Assembly (NCBI GenBank): GCA_905478775.1 | Contig: CAJQKB010000079.1 | Coordinates: 1 to 32,066 of the forward strand | Length of the DNA: 32,066 bases | Origin: an uncultured Opitutales bacterium | Lineage (GTDB): Bacteria > Verrucomicrobiota > Verrucomicrobiia > Opitutales > Seribacteraceae | Reading direction: 5' to 3' | Part shown: positions 24,278 to 32,066 of the stretch, in pieces | Layout: every line of letters begins with the position of its first letter | Position numbering within the stretch: the stretch's first letter is position 1 | Made by a program: the position numbers and the translations under genes | Notes under the pieces: generated by a model | Seen by the model: only the letters and a program-made list of their open reading frames with translations | Told to the model about the DNA's origin: nothing | Database searches by the model: none

Positions 24278-25854
24278 TGAACTCCTTACCCAGCGATCCT
24301 ATTTTGAGTTGCGAGGAAGCGCTTGCGTTTGAAAGCAATTATTTTAATGGCGACCAAGAGCGTGAATGGGAAGCAATGAATCAGGCGGGTGATGCATTAG
24401 GGGATGGCTTGTTGAGGGACATGCGCGAATTACGAACTATTCCCCATCGCCCACGAATTTTGGTTTTAGTAGGCAAGGGCCACAATGGAGGCGATGCTTT
24501 GATTGCAGCCAAACGCCTACTGAAGACTATACCCACGGCACGTGCAGTAATTTGGCAGCTCTGTAAATGGCAGGATTGTAAGCCACTTTGCCAGAGGGCT
24601 CATGTTGAACTGATCGAGTTGGTTGGTAAGCGAGTAAAAGAGGTTGAACCCCTTGAAGCTTTGAAGGGGAGGGGAGAAATTGAAAAGATTTTTGCAGATT
24701 TACTTCAAGAGCGCGATTTCTCTGCTTCAATTGATGGTTTACTGGGTATGCAAGCAAGATCTCCGCTGAAGTTTCCAATTGCTGACTTAATTTCTGTAAT
24801 CAATCAAAGCGAAGGGATCGCAGTTCGAGCATCTGTGGATATACCCACTGGAGTGGGGCAAGATTTTTGTGGTGAAGCACTTCGGGCTGATTTTACCTAT
24901 GCAACGGGTATTGCAAAGAGCCCTATTATTGAACCGGGTAATCAAAAGTGGACGGGCCGCCTTCGTTATTTGGATCTCGGTTTTTTTGTAAAGAAATCAG
25001 ACCGATCTTTTAAAAGCTCACAAAAGCAGGTTCTATGTGGCTCGGCATTGAGGAAATTACGTACATTAAGACCGGCTGACTGTGACAAGCGTACTCATGG
25101 TCACCTATTTCTTCTCGCAGGTTCGCGGGAGTTGGGGGGAGCAGCAATGATGGCTGCACAAGCCGCTCTAAAAGCTGGCGTAGGTCTTCTTACGGTCGGT
25201 ATTCCCGAATCTTTACATTCGTCTTTTGTTGCCCAGCGACCAGAAGCAATGTGGATTCCCTTACCGGAAACTCCAGAGGGTGGATTAGCGCTTGAGGGAT
25301 TAGGCAAAATTCGCCAATTTCTTGGTAAAGCAACCGCCCTGGCGATTGGTCCAGGATTAGGTATAGAAGCCGAAACCCATTCGCTTGTTCGCGAGGTACT
25401 TCACTTGTGGAAAGGTTCGGTCGTTATTGACGCGGATGCCCTCCGTTCTGAAATTTTGGAAAACATTCCTGTACCGGAACGTTTAATCCTTACCCCTCAC
25501 GCCGGTGAGTTTAAACGCTTTGCTGGTTCACAATCAGCGAGAGAATATTCATCTTTAACTGGTTCAATTGTGGTTCTTAAAGGAGCACATTCAGAAATTA
25601 TCTCTACGGAGAAACATCATTATTGTTTTTCTGGTAGCTCGCTTTTAGCACGAGGGGGAAGTGGTGATTTACTGACAGGAATTATTGGCGCTTTACTGGC
25701 AAAAGCAAAATACGATCTTTTTTCCACCGCTTCACTCGGAGTGCTTTGGCACGGCCGAGCAGGAGAGGTTCTTGCGCGTCAGCATGGACAGGAAGCAGTT
25801 TATTCGACCGATGTCTTAGATTATCTATCCTTTGCAATACGAAATGACTTCTGA
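24277..25854 (+). CDS. nnr: Bifunctional NAD(P)H-hydrate epimerase/dehydratase
   Basis: This enzyme repairs damaged NADHX/NADPHX. The 525-residue protein fuses the YjeF_N epimerase domain (LVLVGKGHNGGDAL at about residues 61-75, and IDGLLGMQARSPLKFP, VDIPTGVG) with the ribokinase-like C-terminal dehydratase (FLLAGSRELGGAAMMAAQ near 279, IGPGLG, DADAL, LTPHAGEFKRF, LKGAHSEI, ARGGSGDLLTG near 458). The canonical GxGNNGGDG is GKGHNGGDA here, a small deviation. ATG 24277 overlaps the acpS stop by one base; a GTG one codon earlier is possible. The neighbouring acpS is a common partner. Confidence 0.95.
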   Translation: MNSLPSDPILSCEEALAFESNYFNGDQEREWEAMNQAGDALGDGLLRDMRELRTIPHRPRILVLVGKGHNGGDALIAAKRLLKTIPTARAVIWQLCKWQDCKPLCQRAHVELIELVGKRVKEVEPLEALKGRGEIEKIFADLLQERDFSASIDGLLGMQARSPLKFPIADLISVINQSEGIAVRASVDIPTGVGQDFCGEALRADFTYATGIAKSPIIEPGNQKWTGRLRYLDLGFFVKKSDRSFKSSQKQVLCGSALRKLRTLRPADCDKRTHGHLFLLAGSRELGGAAMMAAQAALKAGVGLLTVGIPESLHSSFVAQRPEAMWIPLPETPEGGLALEGLGKIRQFLGKATALAIGPGLGIEAETHSLVREVLHLWKGSVVIDADALRSEILENIPVPERLILTPHAGEFKRFAGSQSAREYSSLTGSIVVLKGAHSEIISTEKHHYCFSGSSLLARGGSGDLLTGIIGALLAKAKYDLFSTASLGVLWHGRAGEVLARQHGQEAVYSTDVLDYLSFAIRNDF

Positions 25855-26767
25855 ACAACCTACTCTTCTCGTCCTCGCTGCTGGCATGGGTTCCCGTTAC
25901 GGAGGACTAAAGCAACTTGATCCTGTTGGACCGAGCGGAGAAACGATCATGGACTATTCGATCTATGACGCCCGCAAGGCTGGTTTTAATAAAGTTGTTT
26001 TTTTAATTCGGGAAGAAATTGCAGAAATTTTTCGCGAAAAGATAGGCGCTAAATATTTGGGAATCATGGAGGTGTCGTACGCTTTTCAGGAAAAAAGTGA
26101 TCTGCCTCTTGGATGTAATTTTCCGGAAGGCCGGGAAAAACCATGGGGTACGGGTCATGCGGTTTGGGCAGCCAGGAAAGAACTCGAGCATAGTCCGTTC
26201 GCAGTGATTAATGCGGATGATTTTTACGGAGCGGAAACATTTAAAGTTCTGTATGAGCAATTTACGGAGTTTTCTACTTTTTCAATACACGATGAGCTGC
26301 CATGTGCAATGGTCGGGTTTCGCCTTTCCGAAACCATGTCCGAGTACGGGGCAGTTTCTCGTGGAATCTGCCAGACTGAGAGTGGAGTTTTAAAAAAAGT
26401 GGAGGAATGGACTGGAATTCAAGGAAATCCAATTATCGGAATTAATAGCAAGGGAGAAGGAGGAAAACTGACCGGCGAGGAATTGGTCTCCATGAATGTT
26501 TGGGCTTTTCCCTCTTCTGTTTTTGAATTTCTGGAAAAAAGCTTTGTTGAGTTTCTTCACAAACTATCAGATGCGGAGAAGGAGGAATTTTATCTTCCTT
26601 TTGCGGTGGATCAATGGATTAAGCAAGGGATTGCCCAAGTCCAGGTGAAACAGGCGAAATGCGAATGGATGGGGGTGACTTATAAGGAAGATAAACCCCG
26701 TGTTGAGGAATCAATCGCAAATTTGGTTAACGCTGGATTTTACCCGAGCCCGTTGAGTATGGCGTAA
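25844..26767 (+). CDS. Sugar nucleotidyltransferase-family protein
   Basis: The 307-residue protein opens with LLVLAAGMGSRYGGLKQLD, the nucleotide-binding loop of the NTP-transferase (RmlA/GlmU-like) fold, followed by PVGPSGETIMDYSIYDA, the ADDFYG metal-binding acidic residues and KPWGTGHAVWAA. It is of the roughly 300-residue type often annotated only as nucleotidyltransferase or NDP-sugar synthase, with no known substrate. Its start ATG 25844 lies 11 bases inside nnr; a TTG at 25832 is less likely. It ends the operon after nnr. With gmd/fcl and the later glycosyltransferases it suggests glycan precursor supply, by inference only. Confidence 0.85.
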   Translation: MTSEQPTLLVLAAGMGSRYGGLKQLDPVGPSGETIMDYSIYDARKAGFNKVVFLIREEIAEIFREKIGAKYLGIMEVSYAFQEKSDLPLGCNFPEGREKPWGTGHAVWAARKELEHSPFAVINADDFYGAETFKVLYEQFTEFSTFSIHDELPCAMVGFRLSETMSEYGAVSRGICQTESGVLKKVEEWTGIQGNPIIGINSKGEGGKLTGEELVSMNVWAFPSSVFEFLEKSFVEFLHKLSDAEKEEFYLPFAVDQWIKQGIAQVQVKQAKCEWMGVTYKEDKPRVEESIANLVNAGFYPSPLSMA

Positions 26768-26775
26768 TTTTTTGT

Positions 26776-26835
26776 ATCAATGTTCCCCTATTGATTGAAC
26801 TCATTGAAGCGAGGTAACAAGCAAAGTATTTGCTT
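26776..26835. terminator. Hairpins between convergent genes
   Basis: ATCAAT(26776-26781)/ATTGAT(26790-26795) and AAGCAAA(26819-26825)/TTTGCTT(26829-26835) are two perfect AT-rich inverted repeats in the gap after the nucleotidyltransferase, the second touching the stop codon of the opposite gene. No strong T-run follows either, so a termination role is uncertain. Confidence 0.3.
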
Positions 26836-28285
26836 AGCCGAATTGGGGGGTAATCTCAATTTTTTCACCTGCTTTGACCTCTATTTTTCCGGATTGATCG
26901 GGGTCGTTATCGTTTCGGTATAACTGAACGGTCAGGGAGGCATTTTTTCGGGATGGAGACCAGGCCCACTTGCCAATTTCAATAAAGTTCATCGGGACGC
27001 CTTCATCCCAATTTAATCCAGGACCTTCCCCTCGAAGGTAGGGTTTATTTCCAATTCCAATCATTACATTAGCTACGACTGAAGTGGTGCCCGTGGAAGA
27101 TGTTTTGGGGACTGAAATTTCCTTATTTTCAAGTGATGAAATACTACTTCCCGAGGAATCGCTAGGGTCAGTCTCTTGCAGTATGGCATCGACCTTACGC
27201 AGGGTCTCCGCAGGGTCGGGAAGTTCGAGTGCAAGCTCTTCAATCACCGGTTCTTCTTGAGCGTCAGTATTATCGGGTGACTCCTCACTTGGTTGGCTTT
27301 TTTCAGGAGTAGCGGTCTCGTCATTGGTATCAAGTTCATCTTCAATTGTTTGGTCTTGGCCTTCTGGAGAGGATTCAAGTGCAGGATTTGGTGGAGTAGG
27401 AGGTTCCATTTCGTCTTCATTCTGGCCCTCTAGTTCAATCTCAACCTCTCCGCTTGATTCTTCAGTATCCTGCCCGAACGATTCAGTTTCAACGCTCGAC
27501 TCGACGATGGTTTCTTCTGCCGGGTCCGATTCAATAATTTCTTCCTCTATATCCTCCTCTTCTTTTGTTAATTTGGAATCATCGGAAAGAGGATCGCTTT
27601 CCACATTATTCGGTGAGCGATCGGAAACTAGTTCTGGGTCTTTTTTTTCAATCACCACAGGTTCCGGGAATTCGGTGGGTAATGTTTGAACTAACTTTTT
27701 AAGACTTTGAACCTCCTTGGATAGGGAATCTATCGAGTTTTGAATCAAAGGAATATTTTGAGCCATTTGAGCAACGGCAGGGTCCGGTTCTGGAAGGAGG
27801 GGAGTTTGAACCACTAATTCTTCGAGTCCTTTCAATTTTTCCATCAGACTCCTTTTAATTTCATTTAAATCATTAGGGAGTTCAGAAAGGGTAGGGTCGG
27901 GGGAAGGCTCTTGTTTTTGAGAATCGGATACAATTTTATCAACCAATGTGGGGACTTTATCAATTTTTACTGAAAATGCCTCCAACTGGCTTTTCATTTC
28001 TTTTATGTCAAAATAAGTCTTTCGATGGAGTTCCTCGTCTTTTCGATTCGAAGGATCAAATGCAATGGCGAGAAACCGGTCAATTAAATGAGGTATGAAG
28101 ACGAGAATGGAAGCGAGGCCTGAGGCGAGAATACAAGTGGTCAGTTGCCACTGATCAAGGGTTTTATTTACAGTTAGATGAAGATATGCAAAGCCGATGA
28201 CCAATGAAATGATAAAAAGGGCAGCACAATAGAAGGGCCATTTGGTAACCCCTTCTTTTTCTTCCTCGTTTTCTTCGAAATCCAT
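26834..28285 (-). CDS. Two-span membrane protein with acidic region and distinct C-terminal domain, unknown function
   Basis: The 483-residue product has a charged N-terminus, two transmembrane spans (about 16-39 and 47-67), a predicted coiled coil from about 90 to 200 (for example MKSQLEAFSVKIDKVPTLVD), and a long low-complexity Glu/Asp/Ser/Pro region to about 380. A compact C-terminal domain with MIGIGNKPYLRGEGPGLNWD, EIGKWAWS, LTVQLYRNDND and KIEVKAGEKIEITPQF closes it, resembling a small beta-sandwich. I do not recognise its role; the last 80 residues are the part most likely to be conserved. The ends face the nucleotidyltransferase convergently and trpS lies upstream on the same strand. 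Confidence 0.75.
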   Translation of the reverse strand: MDFEENEEEKEGVTKWPFYCAALFIISLVIGFAYLHLTVNKTLDQWQLTTCILASGLASILVFIPHLIDRFLAIAFDPSNRKDEELHRKTYFDIKEMKSQLEAFSVKIDKVPTLVDKIVSDSQKQEPSPDPTLSELPNDLNEIKRSLMEKLKGLEELVVQTPLLPEPDPAVAQMAQNIPLIQNSIDSLSKEVQSLKKLVQTLPTEFPEPVVIEKKDPELVSDRSPNNVESDPLSDDSKLTKEEEDIEEEIIESDPAEETIVESSVETESFGQDTEESSGEVEIELEGQNEDEMEPPTPPNPALESSPEGQDQTIEDELDTNDETATPEKSQPSEESPDNTDAQEEPVIEELALELPDPAETLRKVDAILQETDPSDSSGSSISSLENKEISVPKTSSTGTTSVVANVMIGIGNKPYLRGEGPGLNWDEGVPMNFIEIGKWAWSPSRKNASLTVQLYRNDNDPDQSGKIEVKAGEKIEITPQFG

Positions 28286-28358
28286 TTTAAATAAATAAGT
28301 TAAATATTATCTGTTTGTTTTTTCTAAAAGAACCAAGCGAAAAATGTAAAAGAATTCA

Positions 28359-29435
28359 TTATGTACGATCTCGTTCAGGAAAACCCACTTTTCGATACAC
28401 TTTTCCGAGAATTTTATAAGCTCGTTTTTGGGCAGCATTTGCACCTTGTGCAAGAACACTTTTCAGGTATGTCTTGTCTTGGATCAATTCGTGGTATTTT
28501 TCACGTACAGGTTGGAGAGAATCGCTGATCAGTTCGGTTAACTCTGATTTTAGTACGCCATACCCTTTGCCTGCAAAATGTTCTTCGAGTTGATCGGTAT
28601 TTTGACCTGAAAGCGCAGAATGAATGGAGAGAAGATTTGCCACACCCGGCTTTTCTGAGTTGGATTCGATTTTGGAACCGGAATCTGTTACAGCCGATGA
28701 AATTTTCTTTTTGATCAAATCTGGTTCATCAAGAATAAAGAGGGTTGCCCGCTCATTTTTATCTGATTTTGACATTTTACGAGTCGGTTCAGAAAGAGAC
28801 ATAATTCGTGATCCCACTTTAGGGACATAAGGCTTGGGGATGACAAATGTTTCAGAATATTGATGGTTAAATCGTTGTGCAAGATCACGACAGAGTTCAA
28901 GGTGCTGACGTTGGTCTTCACCCACTGGAACTTGATCTGCATTGTAGAGCAAAATGTCAGCAGCCATTAAAACAGGATAGCATAGAATACCTGCATTAAT
29001 CGAAGCTTGGGGCCGTGCACCCTCATGACTGAATTTGAGATCATCACCGTCCGAGTGAGTAGCTTTAAATCCAAGTTTTGCAGTTTTATCCTTAAACTGA
29101 GTCATTCTTTGAAGCTCGCCAATCGGAGTAATGCAAGTGAGGATCCAGGCCAATTCAGTATGTCCGACCACATGGGATTGTACAAATTGATGGCATTTTT
29201 CAGGATCCAGTCCGCAGGCAATATATTGTGCGAGGCAATCAAACACATTTTGTCGAAGCAATGCTGGCTTTGCTGGGGTGGTAATTGCATGTAAATCAAC
29301 AATGCCAAAAAAACATTCATTCTTCTCAAGCATTTCCGCCCAATTGCGAACGGCACCTAAATAGTTTCCTAAAGAAAGTTTCCCCGTTGGCTGGGCACAG
29401 GAGAGAATGACTTTTTTTTTGCCTTCTGAACTCAT
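28359..29435 (-). CDS. trpS: Tryptophan--tRNA ligase
   Basis: It charges tRNA-Trp. The 358-residue class I synthetase carries the HIGH-like signature QPTGKLSLGNYLGA at about residues 15-28, the DLHAITTP stretch, LLYNADQVPVGEDQRQHLE, and KMSKS at about 220-224, followed by a C-terminal helical domain. The length fits bacterial TrpS (about 330-360). It is divergent from the ACP-FabZ gene with about 95 bases between starts, and the two-span protein gene begins 73 bases downstream on its own strand. No SD sequence. Confidence 0.97.
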   Translation of the reverse strand: MSSEGKKKVILSCAQPTGKLSLGNYLGAVRNWAEMLEKNECFFGIVDLHAITTPAKPALLRQNVFDCLAQYIACGLDPEKCHQFVQSHVVGHTELAWILTCITPIGELQRMTQFKDKTAKLGFKATHSDGDDLKFSHEGARPQASINAGILCYPVLMAADILLYNADQVPVGEDQRQHLELCRDLAQRFNHQYSETFVIPKPYVPKVGSRIMSLSEPTRKMSKSDKNERATLFILDEPDLIKKKISSAVTDSGSKIESNSEKPGVANLLSIHSALSGQNTDQLEEHFAGKGYGVLKSELTELISDSLQPVREKYHELIQDKTYLKSVLAQGANAAQKRAYKILGKVYRKVGFPERDRT

Positions 29436-29472
29436 AAGATTTTCAAAATAAATAGTTTGTGGACATGATAAA

Positions 29473-29478
29473 TATAAT
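29473..29478 (+). promoter_or_regulatory. TATAAT -10-like element before the ACP-FabZ gene
   Basis: A perfect TATAAT lies 52 bases before the ATG at 29531, in an AT-rich stretch. No -35 match lies at a good distance. If used, transcription would start near 29485, which rules out the GTG at 29459 and supports the 29531 start. Confidence 0.3.
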
Positions 29479-29530
29479 TTTATATATACATTCTAGAAAT
29501 AATCACCCTAAAACATTTACCCCATTTGTT

Positions 29531-30472
29531 ATGGATACAACATCCGACCAATCAGTTCACGATGATCTAAGAGATCTTCTCAAACGTTGCCCTGCGGGAA
29601 CTTTTGAAGCAGCCATTGCATTTCGCTTGGACAAAGACGTCACGCAAATCGAGAAAATTGTTCTTGGTATTATCGATCGTCACCTTGAACCCGAGCAGAG
29701 AGAAATTCTGTCAAAAAGCGATGATTCTCTTAGAATGTACGAAGATTTGGGAATGGATTCGTTAACCATGTTGGAAATTGTGATGCTTATTGAACAAACT
29801 CTAAAAGTGAGCATTGATAATGAAGAACTTAGGGATTTACGCACTTTAGGAGATGTAAAAGTGTACCTCGATGCGAAAGCAAGGGGGGAAGCACCACCCA
29901 AACGATCTAAAAGTTATCGTATTGAGGAAATCGCTTCACTTATGCCTCACCGTGAACCATTTCTTTTCTTAGAAACGGCAAAAATTGACGACAAGGAAGC
30001 AATTGCCACATACAAAATCTCGGGAAATGAATATTTTCTTGAAGGGCATTTTAAAGAGAATCCTGTTTTCCCTGCCTCGATCATGATCGAAGCCCTTGGG
30101 CAGCTTTGTGTGTTTTTCCTCCTTAAAGGCGATAGCCCTTCCCTTAGTTCAAAAGTTGATCCCAATACGATTTTCTTTACTTCCTGCGATGGCGTGAAGT
30201 GCCGAAGGATTTGTAAACCCGGTGACAAGTTAACCATGAAAGTTAAGGTTTCTAGAATTCGTCACCCACTTGCGTGTTTTCAAGGAGAGATTACAGTTGA
30301 TGGTCAAAGAACAGCACATGCTGAGGAAATTAAATTGGCTTTTGATTATTTCCCTGTGATCGACGCACAGGATACCAATTTTGCTCGGGAATCTGGAAAT
30401 ACCAATATTTCGAATGGAGTGAAGGATCTTACCAATGGATCAAATGGAAAATTGAAGAGATCGTTTTCTTAA
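29531..30472 (+). CDS. Acyl carrier domain fused to a FabZ-like (3R)-hydroxyacyl dehydratase
   Basis: The 313-residue protein has an unassigned N-terminal helical region of about 57 residues, an acyl-carrier domain with EDLGMDSLTMLEIVM in which Ser77 would carry phosphopantetheine, and a FabZ-type hotdog dehydratase with MPHREPFLFLE, GHFKENPVFPAS (His173) and IEALGQ (Glu187), the catalytic pair of FabZ. The final 35 residues are Asn/Ser-rich and unlike either domain. Carrying ACP and dehydratase in one chain suggests a dedicated acyl-chain step rather than the general FabZ, but the product is unknown. ATG 29531 is preferred to a GTG at 29459. The glycosyltransferases follow after 59 bases. 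Confidence 0.85.
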   Translation: MDTTSDQSVHDDLRDLLKRCPAGTFEAAIAFRLDKDVTQIEKIVLGIIDRHLEPEQREILSKSDDSLRMYEDLGMDSLTMLEIVMLIEQTLKVSIDNEELRDLRTLGDVKVYLDAKARGEAPPKRSKSYRIEEIASLMPHREPFLFLETAKIDDKEAIATYKISGNEYFLEGHFKENPVFPASIMIEALGQLCVFFLLKGDSPSLSSKVDPNTIFFTSCDGVKCRRICKPGDKLTMKVKVSRIRHPLACFQGEITVDGQRTAHAEEIKLAFDYFPVIDAQDTNFARESGNTNISNGVKDLTNGSNGKLKRSFS

Positions 30473-30531
30473 ATACCATCCAAGAATAAATTTAATTCCT
30501 TCATTCCCTATTCTTTCGAATACTGTAAAAG

Positions 30532-31734
30532 TTGAACCAGGTTGCTTTTTTTTATGCCACCTTTCCTCGTCCTACTGAAACATTCGTAAGGCGTGAATTA
30601 CGCGCCTTTGCACAGATTGGTTTTGATCCAGATCTGTATTCAATTTGGAAAGGTCGTTCAGAATGGGAAGGGAAAAAAATACTTAAATTCCAATTCTTTC
30701 GCCTTTTATATCTATTTTTCTGGATTCCTTACTGGGCATGGTTAAAACCCCAGGTTTTTAAGGAAATCCTTGTCGAGCTTTGGGCAAAGCCCTGTCCTAA
30801 TTTGCAAAACTGGAACGAAACCTTTCTCGCGTTGGGTTTTGCCTTAGTAGAAGCACATAACTTTAAAAATAAAAAATATTCCCTACTTCATGGAATTTGG
30901 GCAACAATGCCTGCTACCGCAGCATTAGCATTAAGTAAATTGACGAATACTCCCTTTTCAATGGGAGCACATGCTTATGATGTGTTTCGAACTGGTGGGG
31001 ATTGGTTACTTCAACATAAATTTGAAAATGCTTTATTTATAAGAACTTCCTCACAGTCAACAGCACGAAGAATTGAACAACTTGGAGTTCCAATTAAGAA
31101 AATCAAATTAATTCGAAGAGGATTAGCAAATTGGCCCGTTCGGTCCAATTTTGAATTAGTTAATGAATCTCGATTAGAATTATTAAGTGTAGGGCGATTA
31201 GTTGAGAAAAAGGGTTACATTTATCAGTTGAAAATTGCAGTTGAACTCTTATTACGAGCGGTACCGTTTCGCCTTCAAATTATTGGCTCCGGACCGTTGG
31301 AAAAGTTTCTTGTAAAGGAAACAAATCGTCTTGGAATCGCAGATCATGTATTATTCGTAGGGAGCAAGTCTCAGAAAGAAACGAGAAAGGTTTTCCTGGA
31401 GTCGGATATTTTTCTTTTTACTGGTGTTGTTGCAAAAAATGGCGATCGAGATGGCATACCGAATGTGATTCCGGAAGCAATGTCAACTGGGTGTTTAATT
31501 TTAGCTTCTTGTAATGCCGGAGCATCTGAAGCGTTTATTGAAGATGTTTCAGGTTTTTCATTAAATCCTAAAGACACCAAAAATTGGACTTCTTTATTAG
31601 AAGAATTTTGGGAGGAACCAGGCTCATTTCAACTAATGAGAAAACGTGCGATAGAGCATAGTAGGCAAGCATTTGATGTAAAGAGTACAGCCCATTCATT
31701 TTGTTCCGTTATTGAACAGAATATTAACTTATGA
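30532..31734 (+). CDS. Family 4 (GT-B) glycosyltransferase
   Basis: The 400-residue protein has a GT-B fold: an N-terminal half starting VAFFYATFPRPTETFVRREL, and a C-terminal GT4 domain with LLSVGRLVEKKGYIYQLK, IIGSGPLEKFL, ADHVLFVGSKSQKE and DGIPNVIPEAMSTGCLILAS with the following GASE, the usual nucleotide-sugar-binding Glu pattern. It is a retaining transferase of unknown donor and acceptor, likely for surface polysaccharide. It begins with TTG 30532; an in-frame TAA lies two codons upstream, so there is no earlier start. Its stop overlaps the next gene as ATGA. Confidence 0.88.
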   Translation: MNQVAFFYATFPRPTETFVRRELRAFAQIGFDPDLYSIWKGRSEWEGKKILKFQFFRLLYLFFWIPYWAWLKPQVFKEILVELWAKPCPNLQNWNETFLALGFALVEAHNFKNKKYSLLHGIWATMPATAALALSKLTNTPFSMGAHAYDVFRTGGDWLLQHKFENALFIRTSSQSTARRIEQLGVPIKKIKLIRRGLANWPVRSNFELVNESRLELLSVGRLVEKKGYIYQLKIAVELLLRAVPFRLQIIGSGPLEKFLVKETNRLGIADHVLFVGSKSQKETRKVFLESDIFLFTGVVAKNGDRDGIPNVIPEAMSTGCLILASCNAGASEAFIEDVSGFSLNPKDTKNWTSLLEEFWEEPGSFQLMRKRAIEHSRQAFDVKSTAHSFCSVIEQNINL

Positions 31735-32066
31735 CAAAAGATTGCATCGAAGTAAGTTTGGTTATTTCAGTTTATGGCCAATTGGAGCACACCAAGCGGT
31801 GCCTGCTAGAAATAGATAAAACTTTAAAAGGTGAAATTTCTTATGAAGTTTTGATTGTTGATGATGCAAGCAAAGATGGAACGCCAAAATTTCTTCGATC
31901 ATTAGACTCTCGTTATCGTATATTTTATAACGAAACTAATAAAGGCTTTGCCAAAAATAATAATTTCGCGGCCAAACAAGCCCATGGGAAATATTTATGT
32001 TTTTTAAACAACGATGTATTTGTTCAGGGCAATTGGCTTTTACCAATGCTTGAAGTTTTTAAAACC
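31731..32066 (+). CDS. Family 2 glycosyltransferase, N-terminal part (cut by window end)
   Basis: The reading frame starts at ATG 31731 within the ATGA overlap and is still open at the last base. The visible 112 residues begin VSLVISVYGQLEHTKRCLLE and contain EVLIVDDASKDGTP (nucleotide-binding VDD), NKGFAKNNNFAAKQAHGKY and LNNDVFVQGNW, where NND takes the place of the DxD. This is a typical GT2 (GT-A, inverting) start, of the kind used in O-antigen or capsule synthesis. Together with the GT4 it suggests a glycan locus continuing past the window. Confidence 0.9.
   Translation, partial: MTKDCIEVSLVISVYGQLEHTKRCLLEIDKTLKGEISYEVLIVDDASKDGTPKFLRSLDSRYRIFYNETNKGFAKNNNFAAKQAHGKYLCFLNNDVFVQGNWLLPMLEVFKT

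Noticed and set aside
27324-27689. Serine-rich reading frame on the plus strand
   Set aside because: It is the complement of the Glu/Asp/Ser-rich stretch of the two-span protein on the minus strand; repetitive codons keep the opposite frame open.
1-32066. CRISPR array, insertion sequence, prophage or defence island
   Set aside because: No direct-repeat series, transposase, integrase or phage gene was seen; gene order looks like stable chromosomal housekeeping.

Overview
The window looks like a chromosomal stretch from a Gram-negative bacterium of the Verrucomicrobiota, probably an Opitutia/Puniceicoccales-like marine lineage. The evidence is indirect: an outer-membrane barrel end, Mpl (which implies meso-DAP peptidoglycan), an H-X9-DG-type prepilin typical of Planctomycetes/Verrucomicrobia, a DUF5069 protein, and an RNase HIII/RNase HII pair. 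DNA is moderately AT-rich. Most confidently placed start codons have no Shine-Dalgarno sequence. I saw no phage, insertion sequence, CRISPR or defence module. Genes are packed tightly and no gap between genes exceeds 200 bases.

Layout. 1-1500: the end of an outer-membrane barrel protein, a lipoprotein of unknown role and a glutaredoxin-like protein. 1594-5961: a full-length but divergent UvrA, an AI-2E/PerM-family membrane protein and a Dabb protein. 6156-6433: a small membrane protein and tRNA-Val(GAC). 6554-8511: gmd and fcl, which make GDP-L-fucose. 8523-9881: YceH-like protein, L27 and L21. 9980-14227: a methyltransferase, a DapF-like protein lacking both catalytic cysteines, a DUF5069 protein and an RNase R. 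14270-18180: a pseudopilin, glyA, a low-molecular-weight phosphatase and purD. 18308-20250: mpl plus an HD-type hydrolase. 20228-26767: mutY facing rnhC, then rnhB, pdxJ, acpS, nnr and a sugar nucleotidyltransferase, the last four in a chain of overlapping genes. 26834-29435: a two-TM acidic protein with a distinct C-terminal domain, and trpS. 29531-end: an ACP-FabZ fusion, a GT4 glycosyltransferase and the start of a GT2 glycosyltransferase.

How the genes fit together. Most are housekeeping: nucleotide and cofactor metabolism (purD, glyA, pdxJ, acpS, nnr), translation (L21, L27, trpS, tRNA-Val), genome upkeep (uvrA, mutY, rnhB, rnhC) and wall recycling (mpl). Surface-polysaccharide functions recur (gmd/fcl, the nucleotidyltransferase, the two terminal glycosyltransferases, possibly the phosphatase), so the right edge may be the start of a glycan or lipid-glycan locus. 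The points most worth a second look are the Cys-less DapF homologue beside an Mpl that presupposes meso-DAP, the tandem type-2 RNases H, the ACP-FabZ fusion and the two-TM acidic protein. I found no convincing wholly new multi-gene system.
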